Origin: Nitrobacteraceae bacterium AZCC 2146
Lineage (GTDB): Bacteria; Pseudomonadota; Alphaproteobacteria; Rhizobiales; Xanthobacteraceae
Assembly: GCA_036924855.1 (NCBI GenBank)
Contig: JBAGRP010000001.1
Coordinates: 1,240,001 to 1,304,000, forward strand
DNA length: 64,000 bases
Direction of reading: 5' to 3'
The translations under genes were made by a program, and so were the position numbers. Below are positions 37,147-46,430 of this stretch, in pieces. The notes beneath the pieces are model-generated. The model saw only the letters and a list, made by a program, of their open reading frames with translations. It had not been told where the DNA came from and searched no databases. How positions within the stretch are numbered: position 1 is the stretch's first letter; each line of letters opens with the position of its first letter.

Positions 37147-38874
37147 CTATGGCTTGGTGTCGGCGGTCTGCACCTCGACGCCTGCGAGATGCCATCCGGT
37201 GATGTAACCGAACGTCATGATCGGGCCGAGGGTGATGCCGGCACCGGGATAGTTGCCGCCCATGATGCTCGCTCGATCATTGCCGACCGCATAGAGACCG
37301 GGAACGGGTTTCGACTGCGCGTCGAGGACCCGGCCGACCGTATCGGTCGAGAGCCCGTCGAAGGTGCCTAGATCGCCCATCATCAACTTCAGCGCGTAAT
37401 ACGGCCCATTGCCGATCGGCGCGACATTGGGATTTGGCTTGTGCTCGGGATCGCCGAGGAAGCGGTTGAATGCCGTCGAGCCGCGACCGAACTCCGGATC
37501 TTCGCCGACCCGCGCGCCGACATTGTAGCGCCGGATCGTGTCCTCCAATGCCGTCGCATCGACGCCGCAAGCTTCACCCAATTCGCGCAACGTCGCCGCC
37601 CGCGTCAGATAGCCGTTGCGCACATAGAGACCGATCGGCACCGGCGCCGGTTTGGCGAAGCCGAGGCCGTACTTGCGGATCGTGGCATGGTCGCAGATCA
37701 GCCACGCCGCGGTTTCCGCCTCATCCTCGGCGTCGGCGATCATCGCGGCACCGGTGTCGTGATACGAGTTGGACTCGTTAGTGAAACGTTTTCCGCGCCG
37801 ATTGACCGCGATCACGCCGGGTTTGTAGCGATCGACGAGATGCGGAAACAGTCCAAACTTGCCGTTCGGCATCGGCACTTTGGAGACCGGCATCCACGCC
37901 GCCGCGCTCGGAAAGCGGATCTCGCACAACCCGCCGACGTCCTCGGCCATGCGCACGCCGTCGCCAGTATTGCTGTCCGGCGTCGGCGACAGGTGCTGGC
38001 CGCCGCGGGCGACATGGGGATAGGCCCGGGCGATTCTATCGTTGTCGTGTGGAAATCCGCCGCATGCCAGCACGACGGCACGGCGTGCGGTAATCCTATA
38101 GTCGCCATCGGCGTCGCGAACCCAGGCGCCGCGCACAATGCCCTCCTCGACGACGAGCCGCTGCGCCGCCGTACTGGTCAGAAGCGGAATACCGACATCA
38201 AAACAGGTCTTGGCGAGCCGTGCGGCCAGCGCATTGCCGCTGGTGATCTGCACGCCGCGCCGGTACAGCGCGATGTCCTTTAGGTGGTTGACCAGTCGCT
38301 TCGTCACATAGAGCGCGGACTTCAGCGATCGGGTGGCGCGGAAGAAATGCTTGAGATCCTCGTTGGAGGAATTGAACATCATGCCGATGAAGGTGATCGT
38401 CGCCAATGGCGGCCGTAGCCGACCCAGTTCATCGCCGAGGTTGCGCGCGTCAAACGGGGCCGCTGTCACCGAGCGTCCGATCGCTGCGCCACCTTCGACG
38501 TCGGGATGATAGTCGGGGTAACCTGAAAGCACGAATTTCGCCTCGGTCTCGCGCTCGAAGAACTCCAGCATGCGCGGGCCCTGATCAAGAAAGGCGTCGA
38601 TCGCCTTGTCGCTGAAATAGTTGCCGGTCTCATTACGCAGATAGGTCGTCGCGGCCTCGCGGCTATCGTCGATGCCGGCCTGGCGCGCATGCGGGTTGCC
38701 GGGAATCCACAGCACGCCCCCGGAATAGGCCGTGGTGCCGCCGAAGAACTTGTCCTTCTCGATGATCAGGACATCGAGGCCGCCCTTCTTCGCGGTGATC
38801 GCGGTGGACAGTCCACCCGCGCCGGATCCGACCACGAGCACGTCGCACGTCCGGTTGCGCTCCTCGTTTCTCAT
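37147..38874 (-). CDS. FAD-binding dehydrogenase, 3-ketosteroid-delta1-dehydrogenase/fumarate reductase type
   Basis: A 575-residue flavoprotein. CDVLVVGSGAGGLSTAITAKKGG (10-32) binds FAD, GGTTAYSGGVLWIPGNP is the following conserved segment, and AVVLACGGFPHDN closes the first FAD region. Near the end come LYAVGNDRASIMGGNYPGAGITLGPIMTFG, a hallmark of the KstD/Kst-like group, and a Tyr-containing active-site region. Some members act on ketosteroids, others on alicyclic or aromatic acids, so the substrate is not settled. GGAGGGG precedes the ATG at 38874. It leads the minus-strand operon that also holds a binding protein, NIPSNAP and SDR genes. Confidence 0.85.
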   Translation of the reverse strand: MRNEERNRTCDVLVVGSGAGGLSTAITAKKGGLDVLIIEKDKFFGGTTAYSGGVLWIPGNPHARQAGIDDSREAATTYLRNETGNYFSDKAIDAFLDQGPRMLEFFERETEAKFVLSGYPDYHPDVEGGAAIGRSVTAAPFDARNLGDELGRLRPPLATITFIGMMFNSSNEDLKHFFRATRSLKSALYVTKRLVNHLKDIALYRRGVQITSGNALAARLAKTCFDVGIPLLTSTAAQRLVVEEGIVRGAWVRDADGDYRITARRAVVLACGGFPHDNDRIARAYPHVARGGQHLSPTPDSNTGDGVRMAEDVGGLCEIRFPSAAAWMPVSKVPMPNGKFGLFPHLVDRYKPGVIAVNRRGKRFTNESNSYHDTGAAMIADAEDEAETAAWLICDHATIRKYGLGFAKPAPVPIGLYVRNGYLTRAATLRELGEACGVDATALEDTIRRYNVGARVGEDPEFGRGSTAFNRFLGDPEHKPNPNVAPIGNGPYYALKLMMGDLGTFDGLSTDTVGRVLDAQSKPVPGLYAVGNDRASIMGGNYPGAGITLGPIMTFGYITGWHLAGVEVQTADTKP

Positions 38875-38973
38875 CGCCCCTCCTTCTGCGTTGAATTTTC
38901 AGATCGAGCGCAAATCCGCCGCGACTGCACATCTTTGTGTGCGCCTCGATCCATAGCCCTGAGACGAAAGAGG

Positions 38974-38991
38974 GCCAATGGACAAATTGGC
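38974..38991. promoter_or_regulatory. Inverted repeat in a divergent promoter region
   Basis: GCCAAT-N6-ATTGGC, with perfect 6-bp arms (38974-38979 and 38986-38991), lies between the KstD-like gene (ATG 38874, minus) and the AraC gene (ATG 39068, plus). The position suits an operator for the AraC protein or another regulator of the flavoprotein operon. Confidence 0.5.
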
Positions 38992-39067
38992 GATTCTATT
39001 GCACTTTTCATAAGTCAGTTCGTTCCCGATTAATTGTGGCAGTTGATTAGATAGCTGGGAGCATCCG

Positions 39068-39943
39068 ATGATTCCGCATTATTTTCTCTACGAGGAAGCG
39101 GCCTCCGAGATCGAGCCGGCGTTCCTTCATATCGAGGCCATTCGTGTCCGCAGCAGCCGGCACGATTGGACAATCGAACCGCATTCTCATCCGGACCATC
39201 ATCAAATCCTGATCATCAACCGCGGAGGTGGAACCATCGAGATCGAAGGCGAGAAATGGGATCTGTCGCCAACCGCGTTGCTGGTCGTTCCCGCACTGAC
39301 CGTGCATGCATTTCGATTCAAGCGGAATACGAACGGCTTCGTCATCACGGTTGCGCCCTCCTTCCTGCGGTCGTCGTTCGACGACGACCCGGATCTGCTC
39401 GACGGTTTCATAGAACCGAACTGCTTCCCGCAAGATCAGCTGGGCAAGGACATTGATTTGTTGGAGATCTTCGCGTCCCTCGAGCGCGAGTTCGTCTGGG
39501 TCGCGCCAGCACGAAGGGCGGCCATCAAGGCTTATCTGCACCTCATCGCAGTAACGATCGCCCGCCTGCTCGGAAAAGGCAGCAGACGACCGACATCCAG
39601 CACGCGAGAAGCTGAAACCGTCATGCTGTTTCGGGAACTGATCGAGAAGAATTATCGCGATCATCCGCCCCTCGACTTTTTTGCGCGAAAGCTCGGCACA
39701 ACAACAGCCCGTCTCAACGCATCCTGCAGGGCCACTACAGGAAAGTCGTCGCTCGCATTGCTCAATGACCGACTCCTGATCGAAGCCAAGCGAAATCTCC
39801 TGTATTCGGAGGTGAATGTCGCCGAGATCGGACTGTCGCTCGGATTTACCGATCCGGCCTATTTCAACCGCTTCTTCACACGCAACGTCGGCATGTCACC
39901 GGGGAAATTTCGACAGACGACCGCGCGATCGTCCGAGCGTTGA
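39068..39943 (+). CDS. AraC-family transcriptional regulator (PobR-like)
   Basis: A 291-residue regulator. The N-terminal cupin (about 25-110) has HSHPDHHQILIINRGGGTIEIEG and LLVVPALTVHAFRF, the ligand-sensing barrel. The C-terminal double helix-turn-helix (about 190-285) has LDFFARKLGTTTARLNASCRATTG and VAEIGLSLGFTDPAYFNRFFTRNVGMSPGKFR, the AraC signature. Overall size and layout resemble AraC-type activators of 4-hydroxybenzoate hydroxylase genes (PobR/PobC); pobA lies 4 kb away. GGGAG is seven bases before the ATG. It is divergent from the KstD-like operon, its most likely target. Confidence 0.85.
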   Translation: MIPHYFLYEEAASEIEPAFLHIEAIRVRSSRHDWTIEPHSHPDHHQILIINRGGGTIEIEGEKWDLSPTALLVVPALTVHAFRFKRNTNGFVITVAPSFLRSSFDDDPDLLDGFIEPNCFPQDQLGKDIDLLEIFASLEREFVWVAPARRAAIKAYLHLIAVTIARLLGKGSRRPTSSTREAETVMLFRELIEKNYRDHPPLDFFARKLGTTTARLNASCRATTGKSSLALLNDRLLIEAKRNLLYSEVNVAEIGLSLGFTDPAYFNRFFTRNVGMSPGKFRQTTARSSER

Positions 39944-39978
39944 ACGCATGAGTCAGCTCGGCTCCGCATTTGACTAGC

Positions 39979-40917
39979 CTATTCTCCTAGCGCTTGTCGC
40001 AGAACACTCCCGATTTCGTTCAGAGCAGATGCAGTCGTCGGAAAGTTGACGCCCATGGTTAGGAAACCATGGAATTGGCCCGCATAGTGGCGATGCTCGA
40101 CGGCGACGCCACTACCCGCCAGCTTTTCCGCGTAGGCGCGGCCTTCGTCCGCCAGCGGATCGTAGCCGGCAGTCAAAATATAGGCCGGAGGCAGCCCGGA
40201 GAAAGTCTTCGCCAACAACGGCGATGCTCTCCAGTCGGCACGATCCGACGGACTGTCCAGATAGTGATCCCGAAACCAGATCATGGTTTCGCCAAGTACC
40301 GGCAGAGCATCTTCCTTGAGCTGGTGCGACGCATGAGCAAAGCCAAGTTCAACGACCGGATAGATCAGCAGCTGTAACCGGATCGTGGGCGCACCCGCAT
40401 CGTGCGCCTCATGGGCGACAACGGCCGCGAGATTTGCGCCGGCGCTATCGCCGCCGATCGCGACTCGACGGGGATCGACCTGCAAGGACGCGGCGTTCTC
40501 GAATAACCACGCCGTTGTCGCAATGGCGTCGTCAACCGCGGCAGGAAACTTGTTCTCGGGAGCCAGCCGGTAATCCACCGCGAGCACGGCGCATTGACCG
40601 GCATTGGCGAGGCGCCGGCACAAGATATCATGCGACTCCAGATCTCCGAGAACCCAGCCGCCGCCGTGGAAAAAGATCAAGACTGGCACGACGGCGTTCC
40701 CGGCCACTGGACGGTACAGCCGCGCCCTGATTGTATGATCGGCCACGGGAATCTCAACCTCGCAGCTCTGCGCGATCGGCGGCGGCTGAATATCCGCAGC
40801 GCGCCGCGCCGCGGCCATCGCGGCCCTCGCCTCGTCCGGCGAGAGGGTCTCGTAGCGCGGCAGATTTAACTCGCGAAGCCGCGCGACAAAGGCTGCGCTG
40901 TCAGGATCGAAAGTCAT
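39979..40917 (-). CDS. Alpha/beta hydrolase, hormone-sensitive-lipase-type esterase
   Basis: A 312-residue esterase. FFHGGGWVLGDLESHD gives the oxyanion-hole HGGG, AIGGDSAGANLAAVV the nucleophile Ser in GDSAG, DPLADEG the catalytic Asp, and GQFHGFLTMG the His. This is the family IV (HSL) layout. It may cleave esters of the kind made by the Baeyer-Villiger-type monooxygenase at 51-53 kb, but that link is only inferred. AGAGGA precedes the ATG at 40917. It follows the LivH/acyl-CoA dehydrogenase chimera by 29 bp on the same strand and shares its promoter. Confidence 0.9.
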   Translation of the reverse strand: MTFDPDSAAFVARLRELNLPRYETLSPDEARAAMAAARRAADIQPPPIAQSCEVEIPVADHTIRARLYRPVAGNAVVPVLIFFHGGGWVLGDLESHDILCRRLANAGQCAVLAVDYRLAPENKFPAAVDDAIATTAWLFENAASLQVDPRRVAIGGDSAGANLAAVVAHEAHDAGAPTIRLQLLIYPVVELGFAHASHQLKEDALPVLGETMIWFRDHYLDSPSDRADWRASPLLAKTFSGLPPAYILTAGYDPLADEGRAYAEKLAGSGVAVEHRHYAGQFHGFLTMGVNFPTTASALNEIGSVLRQALGE

Positions 40918-40946
40918 CGCTCATCCTCTTTCTGGGGTATGGTTTG

Positions 40947-41426
40947 TCATCGCGGCAGGTTCAGTCCGCGCGTTGCGATCAAGGTGCGTTGAATTTCGTT
41001 GGTGCCGCCACCGATCGTGTACAGCAGCGCATCGCGGACCGCGTATTCGAAGCGCCCGGCAATCAGCGTCGCATCCGAGCCCGGTCGCAGCGACGCTCCC
41101 GGTCCGAGCAGATCGAGCGCGGCCTCCGCGAGGCGTTCCATCAGTTCGCTCGCGTAGACTTTCAGCATCGCTGCCTGATGCACCGGCACAGAGTCGGTCC
41201 CGACCAAGCGCGCAGTCTCGACGGCGAGCAGGCGCGCCGCCTCGAGCCCGAGATAGGTCACCGAGACGTAGACCAAATACGGCGCAACCATGAGGAACTC
41301 ACCATGGCAGAACGTCACTATCCGCATCACGCCGAAGATCAGCGTCAGCGTGACGCCAATGGCGGCATAGATCGCGCCGAGCAGAAGCCCGTCAAACAAT
41401 ATCTGAAAGAGAGCTGAGCCTGGCAT
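40947..41426 (-). pseudogene. In-frame LivH / acyl-CoA dehydrogenase chimera (deletion scar)
   Basis: One open frame of 159 codons is made of two unrelated pieces. Residues 1-60 (LFDGLLLGAIYAAIGVTLTL, FGVMRIVTFCHGEFLMVAPY) are the start of a LivH permease. From about residue 61 (AARLLAVETARLVGT) to the end (YTIGGGTNEIQRTLIATRGL) it is the C-terminus of an acyl-CoA dehydrogenase. The join lies near 41246. The simplest reading is a deletion that removed the rest of livH, probably the other liv genes, and the first ~75% of a dehydrogenase gene. The start (ATG 41426, GGGAGG upstream) is intact, so a chimeric protein could be made, but neither activity is likely. Confidence 0.85.
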
Positions 41427-41522
41427 CTCGTCCTCCCGGCCATCGTATCGATGGCCGACGCGTTTCCTGATGGGCGAATTCAACGTCGCCACTTCTCTTG
41501 ATGGCTAGCATATTTATCAGCT

Positions 41523-41540
41523 ATGTTGACTTGTCAATAT
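41523..41540. promoter_or_regulatory. Palindromic operator, site 1 (ATGTTG-N6-CAATAT)
   Basis: ATGTTGACTTGTCAATAT differs from the ATGTTG-N6-CAACAT consensus by one arm base; within it TTGAC and GTCAA form a tighter palindrome. It lies between the chimera (start 41426) and the MarR gene (start 41697), where it could serve MarR autoregulation. Confidence 0.65.
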
Positions 41541-41696
41541 ACATTGACCGGCGCTCGTCCAAATCCGCAACATCGTGCGGCGGACAGACACTCGTTTGGC
41601 GTCGATCCGGCGTTGAAACGACTTGCGGATTCTCTTCGACCCCGCCAATAGTCTTAAAGCGCGATGTTTCACCATTACAGCTAGGATTCCGCAGGC

Positions 41697-42182
41697 ATGC
41701 CTACGAAGAAATCGAACAATGCGACCGAGGTTGCACTTCATCTTGAGCGATACGTTCCCGGCCTGCTGGCCTGGCTATCGAACAAGCTCGCGGGAAATGC
41801 CTCGCAGGTCTATCGCAGTCGCTTCGGCCTCGGCATCGTGGAATGGAGGATCCTGTCTTACCTCGCTGTCTATGAACAGGGGACCGGTGCTCAGATGAGT
41901 CAGCTGATGGGAGCCGATAAAGCGGCGATCAGCCGAGGCGCGTCGTTTCTCGAGGACAAGAAACTGATCCGGAGCAAGCAGGGTTTCGGCCGCAACCTCG
42001 AATTCATGCTGACGGCGAAGGGCCGCGAATTGCACGACCGCATCATCCGGCTCGCGCTTGCGCGCGAGGAGGCACTGCTCGACGGGCTGAGCAAAAAGGA
42101 GATCGGTGCCCTGATCGGATATCTCCACGTTCTGCTCAACAACCTACCGAAGGTCGAAGCGATCGACTCTCTGGAATATTGA
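41697..42182 (+). CDS. MarR-family transcriptional regulator
   Basis: A 161-residue winged-helix protein. FGLGIVEWRILSYLAVYEQGTGAQMSQLMGADKAAISRGASFLEDKKLI is the helix-turn-helix core, and RSKQGFGRNLEFMLTAKG the wing. The recognition helix (DKAAISRGASFLE) and dimer helices at both ends fit MarR. It is the only regulator inside the 41-53 kb block in which seven copies of an ATGTTG-N6-CAACAT palindrome occur, one of them in its own upstream region, so it is the best candidate to bind them. That assignment is inference. The downstream SDR is convergent, 33 bp away. Confidence 0.88.
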   Translation: MPTKKSNNATEVALHLERYVPGLLAWLSNKLAGNASQVYRSRFGLGIVEWRILSYLAVYEQGTGAQMSQLMGADKAAISRGASFLEDKKLIRSKQGFGRNLEFMLTAKGRELHDRIIRLALAREEALLDGLSKKEIGALIGYLHVLLNNLPKVEAIDSLEY

Positions 42183-42215
42183 TGCTGGCTGCCCTCGTCC
42201 GCTGTTCTGCAACGC

Positions 42216-42995
42216 TCAATCCCGCCTCGATGCTTCGCCGGCGTCGCCGAACGCGGTCCAGCCACCGTCGACGGACAGGATCGTGCCGGTGATGTAGCTC
42301 GCCGCGGATGAGCTCAGGAAGTGGATCGCGGCCGCGATTTCGTCTGGCACCGCCAGCCGCCCCATCGGGATGCGACGCTCGAGTCGGGGAGTATCAACGA
42401 AACCATCGGCTTCGAGCTTCTTGACGAGGTCAGTGGCGACAAAGCCCGGCGCTACCGCGTTGACGCGGATGCCGCTGGACGCCCACTCACAGGCCATCGA
42501 CTTCGTCATGGCCGCGATTCCGGCTTTGGCCGCGCCATAAGCGTTGCGGCGCGGCAACCCCGACAGGCCGGCAATCGAACTGATATTGACGATGGCACCA
42601 CCGCCTTGCGGCGCCATCAGCGCGTAGGCCTCCCGCGAGAACAGAAACGTTCCGGTGAGGTGGATACTGAGAATTCGCTCAAAGCTCTCCACCGTCTGTT
42701 CGATGGTCGGAAGATGCGGGCTGCCAACGCCGGCATTGTTGACGAGCACATCGAGGCGGCCGCCGAAGCGTGTCGCGATCTCGCCGCAGGCGCGCCGGAC
42801 ATCCTCTTCCCGGGAGACGTCGCAGGCGATGCCGAGATGCTGGGCGCCGAGTTCTCCGGCCCGTGAGGCCGCGCGGCGCGCATCGATATCGATCAACGCG
42901 ACCCGATAACCGTGCCGGGAAAACAGCTGCGCCGTGGCCCAGCCGATACCGTCCGCGGCGCCGGTGACGGCCGCGACGGGGCCTTGACCGTTCAT
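42216..42995 (-). CDS. Short-chain dehydrogenase/reductase
   Basis: A 259-residue classical SDR. VAAVTGAADGIGWATAQLFSRHG is the NAD(P) site, VALIDIDARR suggests NAD, VLVNNAGVGSP is the NNAG motif, and IVNISSIAGLSGLPRRNAYGAAKAG contains the catalytic Ser, Tyr and Lys. GTILSVDGGWTAFG closes the fold. GGAGGAA precedes the ATG at 42995. It is divergent from pobA, with two copies of the palindromic operator in between, so the two are probably induced together. The substrate is unknown. Confidence 0.9.
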   Translation of the reverse strand: MNGQGPVAAVTGAADGIGWATAQLFSRHGYRVALIDIDARRAASRAGELGAQHLGIACDVSREEDVRRACGEIATRFGGRLDVLVNNAGVGSPHLPTIEQTVESFERILSIHLTGTFLFSREAYALMAPQGGGAIVNISSIAGLSGLPRRNAYGAAKAGIAAMTKSMACEWASSGIRVNAVAPGFVATDLVKKLEADGFVDTPRLERRIPMGRLAVPDEIAAAIHFLSSSAASYITGTILSVDGGWTAFGDAGEASRRD

Positions 42996-43049
42996 TCTCG
43001 TTCCTCCCAGACTTTTCGCTCTATCCTTGCGGCAAGGCTACACCTCGAC

Positions 43050-44327
<1,278 letters not shown>

Positions 44328-44356
44328 ACGGAAGCGCCACTCCGCGACCACGGCCA

Positions 44357-45097
44357 TCACAGCGAAAGGCCGCCATCGACGCTGATCTCGGCGCCCGTCA
44401 TATAGGCGCTGTCGTCGGAGAGCAGGAACAGAACAACCTTCGCGACGTCCTCCGCGGTTCCCATCCGTTTCAAGGGGATCAAGGCCGCACGACGTTCGAG
44501 ATCCTCCCGCGCCCGGCTGTTCAGCATCGTCGTGTCGATCAGGCCCGGATGCACCGAATTGACCCGGATGTGGAGCGGCGCGAGTTCCAGAGCCGCCGAT
44601 TTCGTCATACCCCTCACCGCCCACTTGGTCCCGACATAGGCGATGGCGTTCGGAATACCTTGCAGGCCTGCCGTCGACGAGACGTTGACGATCGCACCGC
44701 CGCCGGATCGCTGCATCAGTGGCGCGGCGGCCTTCAGGCCCAGCACCACACCGAGCTGGTTAACGCGAAAATGCGCCTCGATTAGATCGGGCGCGGTCTC
44801 CGAAATCGGTCTCGGCCGATAGATCCCGGCATTGTTGACCAGGCCGTGGAGACCGCCAATGCTTTCGCAATGAGCGATGACGTCCTGCCAGTCGGTTTCG
44901 CTGGCGACATCGAGCCGCTTGAAATCGGCGCCGCTGCCGAGACTCTCGGCGATTTGTCGTCCCTGGTCCTCAAGAATGTCCGCGATGACAACCCGGGCGC
45001 CCTCGCTGACGAGACGACGCGCCTCCTCCGCGCCCTGGCCTCCGGCTGCGCCGGTGACCAGGACGATTTTGTTGGTAAAACGGGCCATGTCGTTCAC
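44357..45097 (-). CDS. Short-chain dehydrogenase/reductase
   Basis: A 246-residue classical SDR. IVLVTGAAGGQGAEEARRLVSEG is the cofactor site (GGQGAE form of the glycine motif), VVIADIL suggests NAD, LVNNAGIYRPR is the NNAG motif, and IVNVSSTAGLQGIPNAIAYVGTKWA contains Ser, Tyr and Lys. It ends GAEISVDGGLSL. A GTG at 45097 overlaps the stop of the binding-protein gene as GTGA and follows GGAAG, which suggests translational coupling; the ATG at 45088 is the alternative. It is the last gene of the livH, livMGF, binding-protein operon. Confidence 0.9.
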   Translation of the reverse strand: MNDMARFTNKIVLVTGAAGGQGAEEARRLVSEGARVVIADILEDQGRQIAESLGSGADFKRLDVASETDWQDVIAHCESIGGLHGLVNNAGIYRPRPISETAPDLIEAHFRVNQLGVVLGLKAAAPLMQRSGGGAIVNVSSTAGLQGIPNAIAYVGTKWAVRGMTKSAALELAPLHIRVNSVHPGLIDTTMLNSRAREDLERRAALIPLKRMGTAEDVAKVVLFLLSDDSAYMTGAEISVDGGLSL

Positions 45098-46368
45098 AGC
45101 GCTTCCATGTTGCAGCCGACATCTTCCTTGGCGCCGAACAGCCGGCCCAACTCCGCTGCATCGGCTGCCGATTGAGGCTTGACCTTGAGAGTGTCCCATT
45201 TGTCCGCGGCATTGGCCTGTGCGGTGCCGACCACCGGCCGCCTGATCAACTGATGATCCCAGTCCCGGAAATAGACTTCCTGGTTACCATCCTTAAAGCG
45301 CAGCCCTTCCAGCGCCTGCACCAGCTTGTCGGACTCCGTTGAGTTCGCCCCTTCGATCGCCCGTAGCAGGAAGCGGGTCATGAACCAGCCGAACCAAACC
45401 CGATCGGTCGGCGGCCGGTCGTTGGTCTTTCGGTAGGACTGGACGAAGGCGCTATCCTCGGCGGAGTTGTTGGGATCGTTGAAGTACCAGGTCTTGCCGT
45501 AGATGCCCGACAGCGCCTCGCGCGGCACACTCCAAAGATCGGTGTCGCTCACCGCCGGCCCGGCGACGCCGATCTGGCCGGTCATGCCAAATTCCTTGAA
45601 CTGTTTCAGGATCGGCCCGACATTCGCCAGCCCGCTGATCACCAAGTCCGGCTTGGCCTGGCGAACCTTGAGGATGTAGGAGCTGAGGTCGGTGGTTTCG
45701 ACCGGCACGCGGTCGGTGCCGACGATGGTGCCGCCCGCCGCCTTGATGATGTCGCTGTACGTCGACAACACGTCGTCGCCGAAGGTGAACGACGCGATCA
45801 GAAAGTACCATTTCTTGCCGACCGCCAGCAGCTCCGGCGCCATTGCCCGCGCGTAGACTGGCACAGAGGAAGGCCCGCGGAAAGTGAACCGGTTGCAGGC
45901 CTTGCCGGTGATCTCCCGCGCCGCAGCGTTCAGCGAAATGAACGGCACCCGGCTGCGTTTCGCCACCGCACCCATCGCCAGCGAATTGGCACTCGACGTT
46001 CCGCCGATCACCACGCTGACCTTCTGCTCCTGGATCAGCTTGGTGATGCTCTGCGTCGCGCTTTGCGGATCGGATTCGTCGAGCCAGGTCAGTTCGATGT
46101 CGCGGCCCATTGTCTTGCTGCCGGCCTCCTTGAGCGCGATCTGGACGCCTGCCGCAAGATCGGCTCCCTGCTGTGCGAAGGCACCCTGTTTGGCAAGCAC
46201 CAGGCCGATACGAACCGGCTCGGCCGCCACGGCCGAGCCGATATACGGTACCGAAAGCGATATCGCACCGCCGGATAACATGATGGCGCCGGAGCTGCCG
46301 AGGAAGCGGCGGCGGGAGATGGAGCGGCCGTTCGCCGTGGCGGCAGCCGGTTTATGTTTGTCGATCAT
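45094..46368 (-). CDS. Liv-type ABC transporter substrate-binding protein
   Basis: A 424-residue periplasmic binding protein. The N-terminus has SRRRFLGSSGAIMLSGG, a Tat-like export motif, before the cleavage region SAVAAEP. VRIGLVLAKQGAFAQQGADLAAG opens the ligand-binding fold. DESDPQSATQSITKLIQEQKVSVVIGG and RFTFRGPSSVPVYARA are LivJ-family blocks. It is the third gene of a complete importer (LivH, fused LivM-G-F, binding protein) and probably carries a catabolic substrate such as an aromatic or alicyclic acid. The ATG at 46368 has AGAGGA upstream; 46434 would overlap the upstream gene. Confidence 0.9.
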   Translation of the reverse strand: MIDKHKPAAATANGRSISRRRFLGSSGAIMLSGGAISLSVPYIGSAVAAEPVRIGLVLAKQGAFAQQGADLAAGVQIALKEAGSKTMGRDIELTWLDESDPQSATQSITKLIQEQKVSVVIGGTSSANSLAMGAVAKRSRVPFISLNAAAREITGKACNRFTFRGPSSVPVYARAMAPELLAVGKKWYFLIASFTFGDDVLSTYSDIIKAAGGTIVGTDRVPVETTDLSSYILKVRQAKPDLVISGLANVGPILKQFKEFGMTGQIGVAGPAVSDTDLWSVPREALSGIYGKTWYFNDPNNSAEDSAFVQSYRKTNDRPPTDRVWFGWFMTRFLLRAIEGANSTESDKLVQALEGLRFKDGNQEVYFRDWDHQLIRRPVVGTAQANAADKWDTLKVKPQSAADAAELGRLFGAKEDVGCNMEAL

Positions 46369-46430
46369 TGGATGCGTTCCTCTCTGCTTTTTGATCCTGG
46401 CACCGGCGCACGCCGATGCCAGGCACTCCT

